From Bradyrhizobium sp. AZCC 1721 (lineage in GTDB: Bacteria; Pseudomonadota; Alphaproteobacteria; Rhizobiales; Xanthobacteraceae): a stretch of 64,000 nt of DNA. The DNA lies in contig NZ_JAZHSB010000001.1 in NCBI RefSeq assembly GCF_036924715.1, forward strand, positions 2,223,001-2,287,000, given 5' to 3'. Below, piece after piece: positions 19,701 to 28,030 of the stretch. The notes beneath the pieces are model-generated. The model was not told the origin of the DNA, ran no database searches, and worked only from the letters and a program-made list of their open reading frames with translations. Made by a program: the position numbers and the translations under genes. Each line of letters begins with the position of its first letter. The stretch's first letter is position 1.

Positions 19701-22700
19701 TCGCGTTCGGTAGCCACGACACTCAAGCGGGCGACAACTACGTTGCCGACACGGATGGCGACGCCAATGAGACGACGTCAACAGGCTACCTCAACATCAA
19801 GTGGGGTGCCGATAACCTCGATAGCGGCGTGGACATCACTTCGGGTTCGTTCGGCACGCTGACCCAGGATCATCCGGATGGTGTCGGCGATCGCAGCCTG
19901 ACGTTCGCCAATGCGAGCGTCGGCGTGTCGGGCGTGTCCGCGCTCACCTCGAAGGGCGAGGCGGTGGTGTTCTCGACCAATGCCGATGGCACCATCCTGA
20001 CTGGCGTCGCCGGTGGACGCACCGTCATTGAAGTATCGTTGTCCGATGAAGGCGCCGGCGCATTCCGCGTCGTGCTGAAGGATCAACTCGACCACGCTGC
20101 GGGCAACAACGAGAACGACATCCGCCTGACGTTCAACTATACCGCCACCGATTCCGACGGTGACGCGGTGAACGGTAGCTTCACGATCGGCGTCGACGAC
20201 GACATGCCGGTGGCGAATGCGGATACCGACTCCGTTTCAAGTGCCGTGCAAACCCTGAATTTCGATGACGTCGTGCTTGCCGAGAATGGCGAGACGCCGA
20301 TTGCGTCGCCCTATCACGGTTTCAATTTCATTCAGGCGGGTATTTACAATCCTCCGGGCTCCGGACCTTTCGCGAACTATGCGCCTCACTCGGGCAGCAA
20401 CCTTGTCTTCATTGGGGAAAGGGATGGCTTGGAGAGAGAGGGCTACGCCGGAACGGCGGGCGACCCGATTACCATCACGCATACCGATGGCAGCAAGTTC
20501 ACGGCGCTTGGAGCATGGTTCTCCGCGAACGGTTCCGAACCGATGACCATTACGGTCTATGGTTATGTGAATGGCGTTCAAGTCAGCAGCTTTTCGCAGG
20601 AGATCCATCAGGGCGCAGCCGGTGGGCCGACATATGTGAGTCTCTCCGTTCTGGGCAGCGTCGACAAGATCGTTGTCGACGGCCCCGGTTACTTTGGCTT
20701 CGACGATTTTGCATTCGCCGACAATTCAAGTGCTACGGGCAACGTCATAACCGGGGTAGGCACGACCAATTTCGGCGCAGACGTGCTTGGCGCAGACGGC
20801 GCGAAAGTTACGGGCGTCGTCGGCGTCACCACTGTCACGACGCCGGACGGCTCGCAAAACTTCCAGGTCATCGGCCAGTACGGCACGCTCGTTCTCAACG
20901 AGAACGGCGACTACACCTATACCCGTTTCGACGGGTCGCCGGTTGTTGCGAACGACGTCTTTACGTATGCGCTGACCGACGGCGACGGGGATGTCTCGAC
21001 CGCGACGTTGACGATCGGCATTTCCGATCACGGCGTCACGATTTCGGGGATCAACAGCGAAGACGGCGATATCACCGTCCAAGAAAACGATCTGCTGGCG
21101 AGCCGTGGCGTAGGCGAGTCGGCCGGCTCGAGCCCGGACACCGGAAACCTCTCGCAGAACGGAACATTTACTATTGCGGCGGCCGACGGGCTCAACAGCC
21201 TGATGATTGACGGTCACGCCATCGTCACGAACGGAGTTTTTACCGCCACTTCGTTTGCGACGGCAACCGGGAATATTTTTGCAGTAACCGCGTTCAACGG
21301 CACCACCGTAAGCTACAGCTACACGCTCGTTGACAACGAGCAGCATGCTTCGCTGCAGGGTAACAACGGCCTGCCCGAAAACCTGAGCGTCGTAGCTACG
21401 GACAACGACGGCGAAACTGCTACGTCGACGATCAAAATCAATATCGTCGACGACGCCCCAACAGCGGTGAACGACATCTGGGCAGCGACCATCACCGATG
21501 CGACGCTTTTGACCGGCTTGTTGGCCAACGACAAGTTCGGCGCCGATGGTGTCGATACGGATAATTCGCCGCTCATCGGCCAAGTTAGCGTCACCAACGG
21601 CGCGCACGGCACCGTCGTGTACAACAACAACGGCACCTTCACCTATACGCCGGACGCTGGCTACACGGGTGCTGACAGCTTCACCTACACGATCAAGGAC
21701 GGCGACGGCGATACTTCAACGGCAACCGTCACGCTTAGCAGCGTCCAGACGAACTCGTTGCCGACCGCAGGAAACATCTCGGCTTCGGTGGACGACGAAG
21801 GTCTTCCGAACGGTATTGCGGGCAGTGCCTTCGCTGACGACCTGTCCGGGCAGGCCATCAGCGCCAGCGGCACCTTGCCGCACAACTACAACACGGACGG
21901 CAAAGCGGCCTCGGATCCGATCAACTTCGCGCCGATGGACGGCACGACAGGTCTGGTTGGTTCCGAGAGCGTTACGTATAGCTGGAACGCCACCAACAAT
22001 ACCCTGATCGCATCGTCCGCCGCGCGCGGCGCGATCTTCACGGTCGTCGTGGATGGCGGGTCGGACAATGGCAACGGCAACTATGTGTTCACGCTGCTGA
22101 AGCCGGTTCTCCATGATGCGGGCAACAACGAGAACGACGCGACCGTCAACCTGACCTACCAGGTCAAGGACGCCACGCTGCCTATCGCCGACAAGGCTAC
22201 CGGCACGTTGGCCATCACCATCGATGACGACATTCCGGTCGCCGCGCCGATCGTCAAGACCGTGACCGAGGGATCCTCGGACACCAACATCCTGCTGATC
22301 CTCGATCGTTCCGGAAGTATGGACTTCAGTTCAGGCGTCTCCGGTTACGCAACGCGCCTCGACCTGCTCAAGGCGGCTGCCAAGGAATTGCTCGATCAGT
22401 ATGACGCCGTTGGCGACGTCAAGGTCCAGATCATCAAGTTCAACGACTCCGCGCAGAAGCAGGGCAGCGTGTGGCTGTCGGTCGCGGATGCAAAGACCTA
22501 CATTGATGGCCTGACGGCGAATGATGGCACCGACTACGACGATGCCACGTCGCTTGCGCCTGACGCCTTCGATGATGCGGGCAAGCTGACGACGGCCGGT
22601 GTGCGCAATGTTTCCTACTTCATTTCGGACGGGCAACCAGATCCGACCAGCGAACAAGTGTCCGGCGACGAACTCACGGATTGGGTCAACTTCGTCAACG

Positions 22701-25700
22701 CCAACGACGTCGTATCTTATGCAATCGGACTGGGCTCCTCGGCGCCCAGCACCTACCTCGATCCGCTGGCCTATGACGGCACCGGCGCCGGCACCGATAC
22801 GGATGCCCTGATCGTCACCGACCTCAACCAGCTCCAGTCGAGCCTGGCGGGGACGATAAGTCCGTCGATTTCGGGCTCGGTGATCGACGGCAGCATTCCG
22901 ACTTCGTTCGGTGCTGACGGCGGATATGTGAAGTCGATCGAAATCGGCGGCAAGACCTACACTTACAACCCTGCGACTGACGCGATCACCACGTCGGGTT
23001 CGGGGTCGAACACCGCCACTTTCAATGCTACCACCAACCAGTTGACGATCACGTTCACCGGCAGCGCCGGCGAGAGTTTCGTCATTGATCTGGATGACGG
23101 CGCCTATGCCTACACGCCGCCGTCCACGATCACGTCCAATTTCGGCCGTCCCTTCACCTACACTTTGACGGACAATGACGGCGATACCGGCAGCTCGACG
23201 CTGACGATCAACGTCAACAATGTAAACGAAGCGCCGGTTCTCGACGCCACGGATTCACCGGTCATTGCGGCCGTCAATGAAGATGCGCCTGCGCCGTCCG
23301 GCGCCGTAGGCACGCTTGTCTCCGCACTGGTCGATACGGCCGGCGGCGGCTTTGATAACGTGACGGATGCAGATGGTCCTGGCCTGGGCATTGCCATCAC
23401 GGCTACCAACAGCGCGAACGGCACCTGGCACTACTCGACCAACAATGGAGTCACTTGGGCTGCGGTGGGAGCGGTCAGCAGCACCGGCGCGCTGCTGCTT
23501 GCAGCAGATGCCGGTACCCGGCTGTATTTCAAGCCGTCAGCCGATTACAACGGCACGGTGACAGACGGCATCACGTTCCGCGCTTGGGATGAGAGCACCG
23601 GCACCGCCGGCACCAAGGTGGACGCCTCGTCCAACGGCGGCAGCTCTGCGTTCTCGAGCGCCACCGATACGGCATCGGTCACTGTCAATTCGGTGAACGA
23701 CGCGCCGACGGCGACGATTACGCTGGCTTCCTACAGCGCAACAGAGCAAACGAACCTGAACCTCCACAACACCGGCCTTTCGGTGGGCGACATCGATGCG
23801 GGCAGCAATGTCATCTCCATGACTTTGTCGGTCGGAACTGGAGTCCTGACCGTGGGGGCCGGTAACAGTGGCGTCGACAGCATCACCGGCAATGGGACTT
23901 CCTCAGTCACGATCACCGGCACACTCGCGGAGCTCAACAATCTGCTGGCCGGCACCGACACAAATGGGGGAGGGGTCGGAAGTGGCGGCACGATCGTCTA
24001 CAACGCCAATGTGAATGCGCCGCCGGCGAATACGACGCTAACTCTGCTGGTCAATGACACAGGCGACACCGGCAGCGGTGGCTCGCTGAACGCCGCCGAT
24101 ACCGCGACGATCAACGTCACCGCGGTGAACGATGCGCCGGTCAATGTTCTGCCTGATTTGATTGCGATCGCCGAGGATACGGCTGCGCGGCTTACTACCA
24201 TCCAGATTTCCGATGCTGATGCGGGCACTGGTAACGTCACCGTTACGCTTTCGATCGGCAGCGGTGCGCTATCGGCGATCTCTGCCGGCGGCGTTACGGT
24301 CGGCGGCTCGGCCACGGCGCTGACCCTCACGGGAACGGTGGATAATATCAACGCGTTCTTGTCGAACGCGGCGCAGAGCGTAACCTACACTCCGGTTGCC
24401 AATTCCAGCACCGACGTGACGCTTACCGTTACAACTAACGACGGTGGTAATCTCGGTACCGGCGGTGCAAAATCCGATACGGATACGCTTACGCTCGATC
24501 TACAGGCGGCGAACGACGCGCCGACGGCGACGATTACGCCGGCGTCCTACAGCGCAACCGAGCAGACGAACCTGAACCTCCACAACACCGGTATGTCGAT
24601 TGCCGACATCGATGCGGGCAGCAACGTCATCTCCATGACATTGTCGGTCGGAACTGGAACGCTGACCGTTACGGCCGGCAACAGCGGTATCAATAGTATC
24701 ACCGGCAGCGGGACCTCCTCTGTCACGGTCACCGGGACGCTCGAGGAGCTCAACAATCTGCTGGCCGGCACCGATACCAATGGGGGTTGGTTCGGAAGTG
24801 GCGGTACGATCGTCTATAACGCCAATGTGGATGCACCGCCGGCGAATACGACGCTGACGCTGCTGGTCAACGACACCGGCGACACCGGCAGCGGTGGCTC
24901 GCTGACCGCCACCGATACCGCGACGATCAACATCACCGCGGTGAACGATGCGCCGACTGCTGCCGCAGATACGGTCATTACCAATATCGGCAACAATGCA
25001 GCCGTTGTGATCCCGGAATGGGCGCTGGTAGGCAACGATACCGACCTGGACAACGTACTGGATGTCACTGCGGTCAGCGCAGGCACCAGCGGTATGACCT
25101 CGCATGCGGCCGGGACAGGCAACGGCGGGTCCGTCACGTTTACGGATGACGGGAGCAACTTGAACGGCGGTAACAACGGCTCGTTCACCTATAAGGCCAC
25201 TGATGGATCTGCCACGGCGGCGGCTGTCACAGTGACGATCGACAACAGATCGACGAGCACAACGACCCTGACCGGTGGTAGCTCCAACGAAATTCTGATC
25301 GGTAGGTCTGGGGCTTCCAACGCGCTTAACGGCGATAATGGAAATGACGTTCTGATCGGCAACGATCTCGCCGATACACTTAACGGTGGCGACGGGCGCG
25401 ACATCATGTTTGGTGGTGCTAGCGGGGATACGTTTAGCATCTTTAGTGGCGAATCTGCAGTTACTATCGGAGGCAGCGGAGACGGCGGAACGATTGCCGG
25501 CTACGATATTATCAAGGACTTCAATGTTACTGCTGACAAGCTAACGCTCAGTGGCACGCCTTTTGCTGCGTCGAATACGGTGGGTACGAACGGATCCAAC
25601 TCGGACCTGACGATCGGTGGAAATCAGGTAAGATCGCACGCCATTTCGAACGGCATTATCACGTTTGATGATGCGGACACCTTCAGTAGCGCGCTCACGC

Positions 25701-26710
25701 TTGATTCAATCCAGGATGTCGCTGCTGTAGTCGATTATCTACAGCAAAACGATTTGGGCAGCGGCGGCGCTACGGTAGCTTTCACGGCCACGATCGACGG
25801 TGTCAACCACACCTATGTTTACGAGCAGGTGGCCAATAGCCAGAGCGACAATAACGATATCCTTGTCGATCTGGAGAATGTTACCCTGACGAGTGGCGGG
25901 ACCAGCCTCGCGACGTTGGTCGGGAACGGGCGCGTCGATCCTATCGTTCTTGATCTCGGAGCTCACGGCATTTCGTTCAGCTCCATCAGCGACGGGGTCC
26001 AGTTCGACATCAATGGCGATGGTGCACAAGACCAGACTGCCTGGACCGCCGATGGCCAGGACGGCATTCTTGCGCTGGATCTCGACGGCTCCGGCAAGAT
26101 CGAAAGTGGCAACGAGCTGTTCACGCCGAACTTTAATGGCGGCCACTTCGCCGACGGTATCGCCGCGCTGGCGAGCCTCGACGGCAACGATGATGGCGTG
26201 ATCGACGCTAAGGATCAGGCGTTTGGCGATCTCGTGATGTGGCAGGACGCCAATCACAACGGCGTCAGCGAGGACGGCGAACTGATCAAGCTCAGCGATC
26301 TCGGCATCAAGAGCATCGATCTTGCGACGACGGCTGGTACTCCCATCGACGGACAGACGATTGCGGGGGTCGGTTCGTTTACTTATGCCGACGGCACCAT
26401 CGGCACCTTCGTCGAGGTCGATCTCGATGCGTCGCTCGGGGCATCTGCTCCGGCCGATACGGCCTACCACGAGCTGCCGCATGGGTTCGACCAGATCCTC
26501 GACTTCGGACCGGGCCATGGCGAGCTGAGCTTCCCGCCGGGGGGACTGGGCTCCCAAGGCGAAGGCGAGCTGACGCATTTCGCTACCGCCGACCAGCCGC
26601 TCACGCACGACGCCTTCGGCGACACCTCGGCAGCGGCTGCGAAGATGGCTCTTGCCGTCATCCAGGCCGGCGGTACGGTGGATACGGCTCATCTGCAGCC
26701 GGGTCTCTGA
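13754..26710 (+). CDS. Giant LapA-type surface adhesin with retention module, vWA domain and RTX end
   Basis: 4318 residues. Residues 1-120 are a compact beta-rich module (KVDFSGIANEKITLVHVGDR), like the N-terminal retention module of LapA-family adhesins, followed by PAAG (122-125), a LapG-type cleavage site. Then DUF5801 modules at about 175-615 and 995-1425, T1SS-143 modules at about 616-990, 1426-1780 and 1975-2155, a DUF642-like domain (VNGSFEHG, 1786-1972), a second carbohydrate-binding-like domain (2160-2320), cadherin-like units, a von Willebrand A domain with intact MIDAS DRSGS (2851-2855), further VCBS-like repeats, RTX nonapeptides (about 3855-3895, GGDGRDIMFGG), an EF-hand-like DxDxDG region and a C-terminal secretion target. 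Calcium binding, type I export and biofilm or host adhesion are inferred from the family. The protease and exporter genes follow. Confidence 0.9.
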   Translation: MNAQFQVAQLSGSTLANSSAPPRIFKLTKPMGDQAVVVNLGYDQKVKVDFSGIANEKITLVHVGDRLIILFDNKSTVTVEPFFDSGHDALKNLTIEVAPGRDVSVSEFASLFPITTDQSILPAAGEGGGNAQASGANFSNSSVDPLATGNPLDLLGQESLGTFALTPETFNGTPNVAPSGSFTLAGVLTVHDETLGVQLTADDQANPLLPAVFQQAGLIGWAQSAVSEIAAANVNFGTNGPGTVAYVLTTSAGAAFAGVDTGLKATATGNEIFLFTEGNLIVAREGNGTTPNAGGAIAFALYLDPVSLKLSVAQYEAVQHSNTLDPNDRIELADVVFVQQVVTDALGVVVTHVSTDSIGVAFDDDGPAISVSVVEPVEGSAQLATLSLDESIGFDPNPDGFAGPLDDTGSTMPDPTGSVPIGEVKTAVGGEEQGQGALQALFNVVKDPGTDGEKSTTYQYSFSLTGGSGPSGSVASTLKVTDPSGLYGDDTIYLFKVSDTEIVGRVGNDPNGPIAIRITLVDAGSLSGGQLVIDQYMAIDHGQDGNNFDSSKALTLLSSNQDEGEVVFASLGITLTATITDVDNDTATSSATIQIAGGETSSIVFQDDGPVLIGEDAVIARVDEDGLVGHNADAARTGEVTGTGSAVATGSLTSLVDFGTDGAGANAFHLATQATPVNSGLTSQGAQVLIVSDGTALHGYVETGAAGSGFGNGDREVFTLTVGADGSYTFTLKDQIDHPSLNGTAGDNSENALTTALDLSAFVIATDGDGDSITLGAGTFKMEVQDDIPVLTGASIARTVDEDDILTPWSQGTSPYDGGNVDGSTTEIFTGAAFVSGTLAGLVSVGADETGTFGFSSDAIAKLSALGLYSKQSAQGDGENGKLLTYVISNGPVGSHEIIITGNEPNPNGNPVFSLTLNTETGAYEFRLYDELIHTEGSGQNSDLRSGPLDNGVQHSIPNIDLGSIVTFTDKDGDTISLTGKFTINVTDDVPHADIDLGWGSVTVDETPGNQADDTTASSVRNLFAKLEATGVVGDDPDVPGDNNGGNSGNGAIAYARSDFAVVIDDSTIGADYPPYPHRFSLSVAGGNGTDSGLFVTDGGKIVLSVNADGLILGTVSDVNSAFNGNVAFAIAIDSDGKVSVAQYLSIKHDDRGDFNETNDNGTNANDASPDDPLTVQQNLDGKIIATLTVTDSDGDKSSDSVNIGKLITFLDDGPSVEANAASGFSVVHDETPDVQSSDDDTTVQAVRDLFANVHHKGSDPHLTSAQKVDGAIGFAQSEGAALTVSTNFGADGAASSNSKVFSLTLNGGNGTNSGLETADGKDIYLFKEGDLIVGRYDGLDSGSSTTNTGSDSAAFAIAIDPVTGKVSVVQYVSLEHNNTGDADEYVAIASNKVFATVTVTDGDGDPARASADISGKIRFEDDGPTITGATISVAVDEDGLPAGNLDANRTGETTGTGSAIAVGALNALVNFGADGPASTAFDLVVQNSPINTGLESKGGDILIVSDGNTLRGYVNQGGNSGYQAGTDREVFTLTVGSNGSYVFTLKDQIDHPSLNGQNGDNTENLLTTALDLSEYIIVTDGDGDTVKLPTGAFTIQIRDDIPVAKSNAIVSVDEDDLTAGNHDTIAAGDDAASLSPVTGTLNFSVGADEPASVGFASLHGAAVVDTAANAVTAGNAALHYYWDSASNTLYASTLADTLAHATATAAFKIQVTNAATGAYSFSLLGQVDHPVHDDPNVAGSQTAYEDNINIDLTYTVTDRDGDSATGTLAISIDDDMPIIESAVAPNNLVVNGSFEHGHDLGNNQWSIYHSVDGWKSVDIGTSGPHGDVPFEVQTGNVGGVFAQDGNALIELDSDLGSGNLSGGDHYNDSGHTNTIIQQVIAGTHAGEAYELTFYYSPRPNEGNADSGSLNVLWNGQVVKSIDSTGMTAGVWQLITVSVIGTGAGDVLGFQGAGQENSLGAYIDNVSLVPVTFVDEDGLTGPLAFGSHDTQAGDNYVADTDGDANETTSTGYLNIKWGADNLDSGVDITSGSFGTLTQDHPDGVGDRSLTFANASVGVSGVSALTSKGEAVVFSTNADGTILTGVAGGRTVIEVSLSDEGAGAFRVVLKDQLDHAAGNNENDIRLTFNYTATDSDGDAVNGSFTIGVDDDMPVANADTDSVSSAVQTLNFDDVVLAENGETPIASPYHGFNFIQAGIYNPPGSGPFANYAPHSGSNLVFIGERDGLEREGYAGTAGDPITITHTDGSKFTALGAWFSANGSEPMTITVYGYVNGVQVSSFSQEIHQGAAGGPTYVSLSVLGSVDKIVVDGPGYFGFDDFAFADNSSATGNVITGVGTTNFGADVLGADGAKVTGVVGVTTVTTPDGSQNFQVIGQYGTLVLNENGDYTYTRFDGSPVVANDVFTYALTDGDGDVSTATLTIGISDHGVTISGINSEDGDITVQENDLLASRGVGESAGSSPDTGNLSQNGTFTIAAADGLNSLMIDGHAIVTNGVFTATSFATATGNIFAVTAFNGTTVSYSYTLVDNEQHASLQGNNGLPENLSVVATDNDGETATSTIKINIVDDAPTAVNDIWAATITDATLLTGLLANDKFGADGVDTDNSPLIGQVSVTNGAHGTVVYNNNGTFTYTPDAGYTGADSFTYTIKDGDGDTSTATVTLSSVQTNSLPTAGNISASVDDEGLPNGIAGSAFADDLSGQAISASGTLPHNYNTDGKAASDPINFAPMDGTTGLVGSESVTYSWNATNNTLIASSAARGAIFTVVVDGGSDNGNGNYVFTLLKPVLHDAGNNENDATVNLTYQVKDATLPIADKATGTLAITIDDDIPVAAPIVKTVTEGSSDTNILLILDRSGSMDFSSGVSGYATRLDLLKAAAKELLDQYDAVGDVKVQIIKFNDSAQKQGSVWLSVADAKTYIDGLTANDGTDYDDATSLAPDAFDDAGKLTTAGVRNVSYFISDGQPDPTSEQVSGDELTDWVNFVNANDVVSYAIGLGSSAPSTYLDPLAYDGTGAGTDTDALIVTDLNQLQSSLAGTISPSISGSVIDGSIPTSFGADGGYVKSIEIGGKTYTYNPATDAITTSGSGSNTATFNATTNQLTITFTGSAGESFVIDLDDGAYAYTPPSTITSNFGRPFTYTLTDNDGDTGSSTLTINVNNVNEAPVLDATDSPVIAAVNEDAPAPSGAVGTLVSALVDTAGGGFDNVTDADGPGLGIAITATNSANGTWHYSTNNGVTWAAVGAVSSTGALLLAADAGTRLYFKPSADYNGTVTDGITFRAWDESTGTAGTKVDASSNGGSSAFSSATDTASVTVNSVNDAPTATITLASYSATEQTNLNLHNTGLSVGDIDAGSNVISMTLSVGTGVLTVGAGNSGVDSITGNGTSSVTITGTLAELNNLLAGTDTNGGGVGSGGTIVYNANVNAPPANTTLTLLVNDTGDTGSGGSLNAADTATINVTAVNDAPVNVLPDLIAIAEDTAARLTTIQISDADAGTGNVTVTLSIGSGALSAISAGGVTVGGSATALTLTGTVDNINAFLSNAAQSVTYTPVANSSTDVTLTVTTNDGGNLGTGGAKSDTDTLTLDLQAANDAPTATITPASYSATEQTNLNLHNTGMSIADIDAGSNVISMTLSVGTGTLTVTAGNSGINSITGSGTSSVTVTGTLEELNNLLAGTDTNGGWFGSGGTIVYNANVDAPPANTTLTLLVNDTGDTGSGGSLTATDTATINITAVNDAPTAAADTVITNIGNNAAVVIPEWALVGNDTDLDNVLDVTAVSAGTSGMTSHAAGTGNGGSVTFTDDGSNLNGGNNGSFTYKATDGSATAAAVTVTIDNRSTSTTTLTGGSSNEILIGRSGASNALNGDNGNDVLIGNDLADTLNGGDGRDIMFGGASGDTFSIFSGESAVTIGGSGDGGTIAGYDIIKDFNVTADKLTLSGTPFAASNTVGTNGSNSDLTIGGNQVRSHAISNGIITFDDADTFSSALTLDSIQDVAAVVDYLQQNDLGSGGATVAFTATIDGVNHTYVYEQVANSQSDNNDILVDLENVTLTSGGTSLATLVGNGRVDPIVLDLGAHGISFSSISDGVQFDINGDGAQDQTAWTADGQDGILALDLDGSGKIESGNELFTPNFNGGHFADGIAALASLDGNDDGVIDAKDQAFGDLVMWQDANHNGVSEDGELIKLSDLGIKSIDLATTAGTPIDGQTIAGVGSFTYADGTIGTFVEVDLDASLGASAPADTAYHELPHGFDQILDFGPGHGELSFPPGGLGSQGEGELTHFATADQPLTHDAFGDTSAAAAKMALAVIQAGGTVDTAHLQPGL
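14117..14128 (+). other. Predicted LapG cleavage site (PAAG) in the adhesin
   Basis: The codons for Pro-Ala-Ala-Gly at residues 122-125 sit just after the folded N-terminal module and before a Gly/Ala-rich linker. LapG-type proteases cut between the two alanines of [T/A/P]AAG at about this distance from the N-terminus. The protease gene lies just downstream of the adhesin. Confidence 0.65.
23695..24950 (+). repeat. Duplicated coding segment, 816-bp period, in the adhesin
   Basis: A segment beginning GAACGACGCGCCGACGGC at 23695 recurs at 24511, exactly 816 bases (272 codons) later, and stays alike for about 435 bases. It encodes YSATEQTNLNLHNTG through NNLLAGTDTNGG to VNDTGDTGSGGSL. A different module (24130-24510) separates the copies. 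This is an internal duplication of a surface repeat. Confidence 0.8.
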
Positions 26711-26730
26711 GCTGACGCACCGAATTGAAG

Positions 26731-26760
26731 AAGCCCGCCGGATCGGTCCGGCGGGCTTTT
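26731..26760 (+). terminator. Rho-independent terminator after the adhesin gene
   Basis: A perfect 12-bp stem (AAGCCCGCCGGA, 26731-26742, with its complement at 26747-26758), loop TCGG, ending in a T-run. It lies 20 bases after the adhesin stop. It may also serve the convergent protease gene. Confidence 0.9.
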
Positions 26761-26794
26761 GTCTTGCCGCTCCGATGGGCGCGGAGCGTATGCG

Positions 26795-27808
26795 CTACAT
26801 CAGCAGGGGCAGGGTGTTCAGCCCGGATGCGCTATCTGCTGGCGCACCGACGCCAATAGCCTTGCCGCTGACGTCCGCAGCCGGCGCCGCCTCGAGTTCA
26901 CCGCCTACAAGCGGGCGGTTCGCATAGGGCGTGGCGAAGAGGTGAACGCCCTGATGATCGATCGCGAACAGCGGCGTGAAGCGCGTGGCTTCGGAATCCG
27001 CTATCAACGTCGAGAACCGGTTGTCCAGCAACAGCCAGTGGCCGTCCACACGCGCCGCCAATACCGCGTGGTCCTGACGGACCATACGGTCGCGGACCAG
27101 CACGAGCTGCAGGTCGTTGCGGGGAAAGCCCGCGGCGCTCAGCGCGACATATTTGGCGACCGCATAATCTTCGCAGTCGCCTTTCGCCGACGCGAACGTC
27201 GCAAGCGGCGTGCTCCATCGATCGGGCTCGCCGTGCTGGGAGAGGTCGCTGACGTAGCGGACGGCCGCGTTGACGCCCCGGTTGGCCTCATCAAGCTTGT
27301 CGCGTCCCAACTTCGCCCCGACCGCGTTGACGAGCCGCAGGAATTGGGCGGCGTGGGCGGGACAATTGTCGGCGTCCGCCCGGCAATGATCGAGGATAGC
27401 CTGCTCCTTCACCAAGGCGGCTTCGACACCGCGCCATTTGCGCCAGAGGAGGCCGTCGGGCGCGCGGAATGTGAACAATCCGAACGGTTCGGCACCTACC
27501 GCGGGCGCTTCCCTAAGCGCAGGCGGCGCATCCGTTGCCGTGTTCGAAGGGGTGAGGGCGGCGAGGCGGACCGCATCGGTGATGCTCCGATCACGCTGAC
27601 GATCATGCTTGGCAAGGACGGCATTGATGCTGAAGAATTTCGCCGGCGACGCCTGGTCGCCGCCCGGCGCGAGATCTGCCCTGGCCTCTTCCAGCGACGC
27701 ATCCTCGGCAGCCAATGCTTCGGATGCAGCGCCAACACAGAGCGCGAGAATGATCCCCGCGGCCAACGTATGCAAGCGTGGGCTCCGCAGTTTTACGCGC
27801 GGCGTCAT
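26795..27808 (-). CDS. LapG-like periplasmic transglutaminase-type cysteine protease (BTLCP, peptidase C93)
   Basis: 337 residues from the ATG at 27808 (ribosome site AAGGGGA, 5 bases upstream). A signal peptide (TLAAGIILALCVGAASEALA) sends it to the periplasm. The catalytic triad of the bacterial transglutaminase-like cysteine proteinase family is visible: Cys212 in GDCEDYA, His247 in QDHAVL, Asp262 in LLDNR. Pseudomonas LapG, of this family, cuts the di-alanine site of LapA and releases the adhesin when c-di-GMP is low. Its position tail to tail with an adhesin carrying PAAG strongly suggests that this is its protease. The N-terminal 110 residues before the catalytic domain are longer than in classical LapG. 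No LapD-like inhibitor receptor is seen nearby. Confidence 0.85.
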   Translation of the reverse strand: MTPRVKLRSPRLHTLAAGIILALCVGAASEALAAEDASLEEARADLAPGGDQASPAKFFSINAVLAKHDRQRDRSITDAVRLAALTPSNTATDAPPALREAPAVGAEPFGLFTFRAPDGLLWRKWRGVEAALVKEQAILDHCRADADNCPAHAAQFLRLVNAVGAKLGRDKLDEANRGVNAAVRYVSDLSQHGEPDRWSTPLATFASAKGDCEDYAVAKYVALSAAGFPRNDLQLVLVRDRMVRQDHAVLAARVDGHWLLLDNRFSTLIADSEATRFTPLFAIDHQGVHLFATPYANRPLVGGELEAAPAADVSGKAIGVGAPADSASGLNTLPLLM

Positions 27809-28030
27809 GACGTCCCCTTTGTCAGGAGCGTCAGTCAACGTCTTTGCGTCGATCGGCCGCCCCAATCTGTTATCGGGACGGAAACTGCGGCCTTCGCCGC
27901 TTATGGTGAGTTAAGGGGAGGCAGGGGTAGAGGAAATGTCGGAAAAGGCTGTCAATTGCCGGTTTTCCGGATGCCTCAAAATCACTTCAAAGTTGAACGG
28001 GTCACAGCAACGTTCCGTTAAGCAACATGC

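Noticed and set aside
18188..19726. A 512-codon open frame antisense to the adhesin gene
   Set aside because: Long antisense frames are expected in GC-rich repeats. It lacks a ribosome site and any recognisable domain, and the sense strand clearly encodes T1SS modules.
13754..26710. Reading the tandem repeats of the adhesin as a CRISPR or satellite array
   Set aside because: The repeats are long, in frame and encode known T1SS modules.
26759..28021. A 420-codon plus-strand frame over the LapG-like gene
   Set aside because: It is antisense to a protein with an intact catalytic triad; the translation is Arg/Gly-rich without domains.
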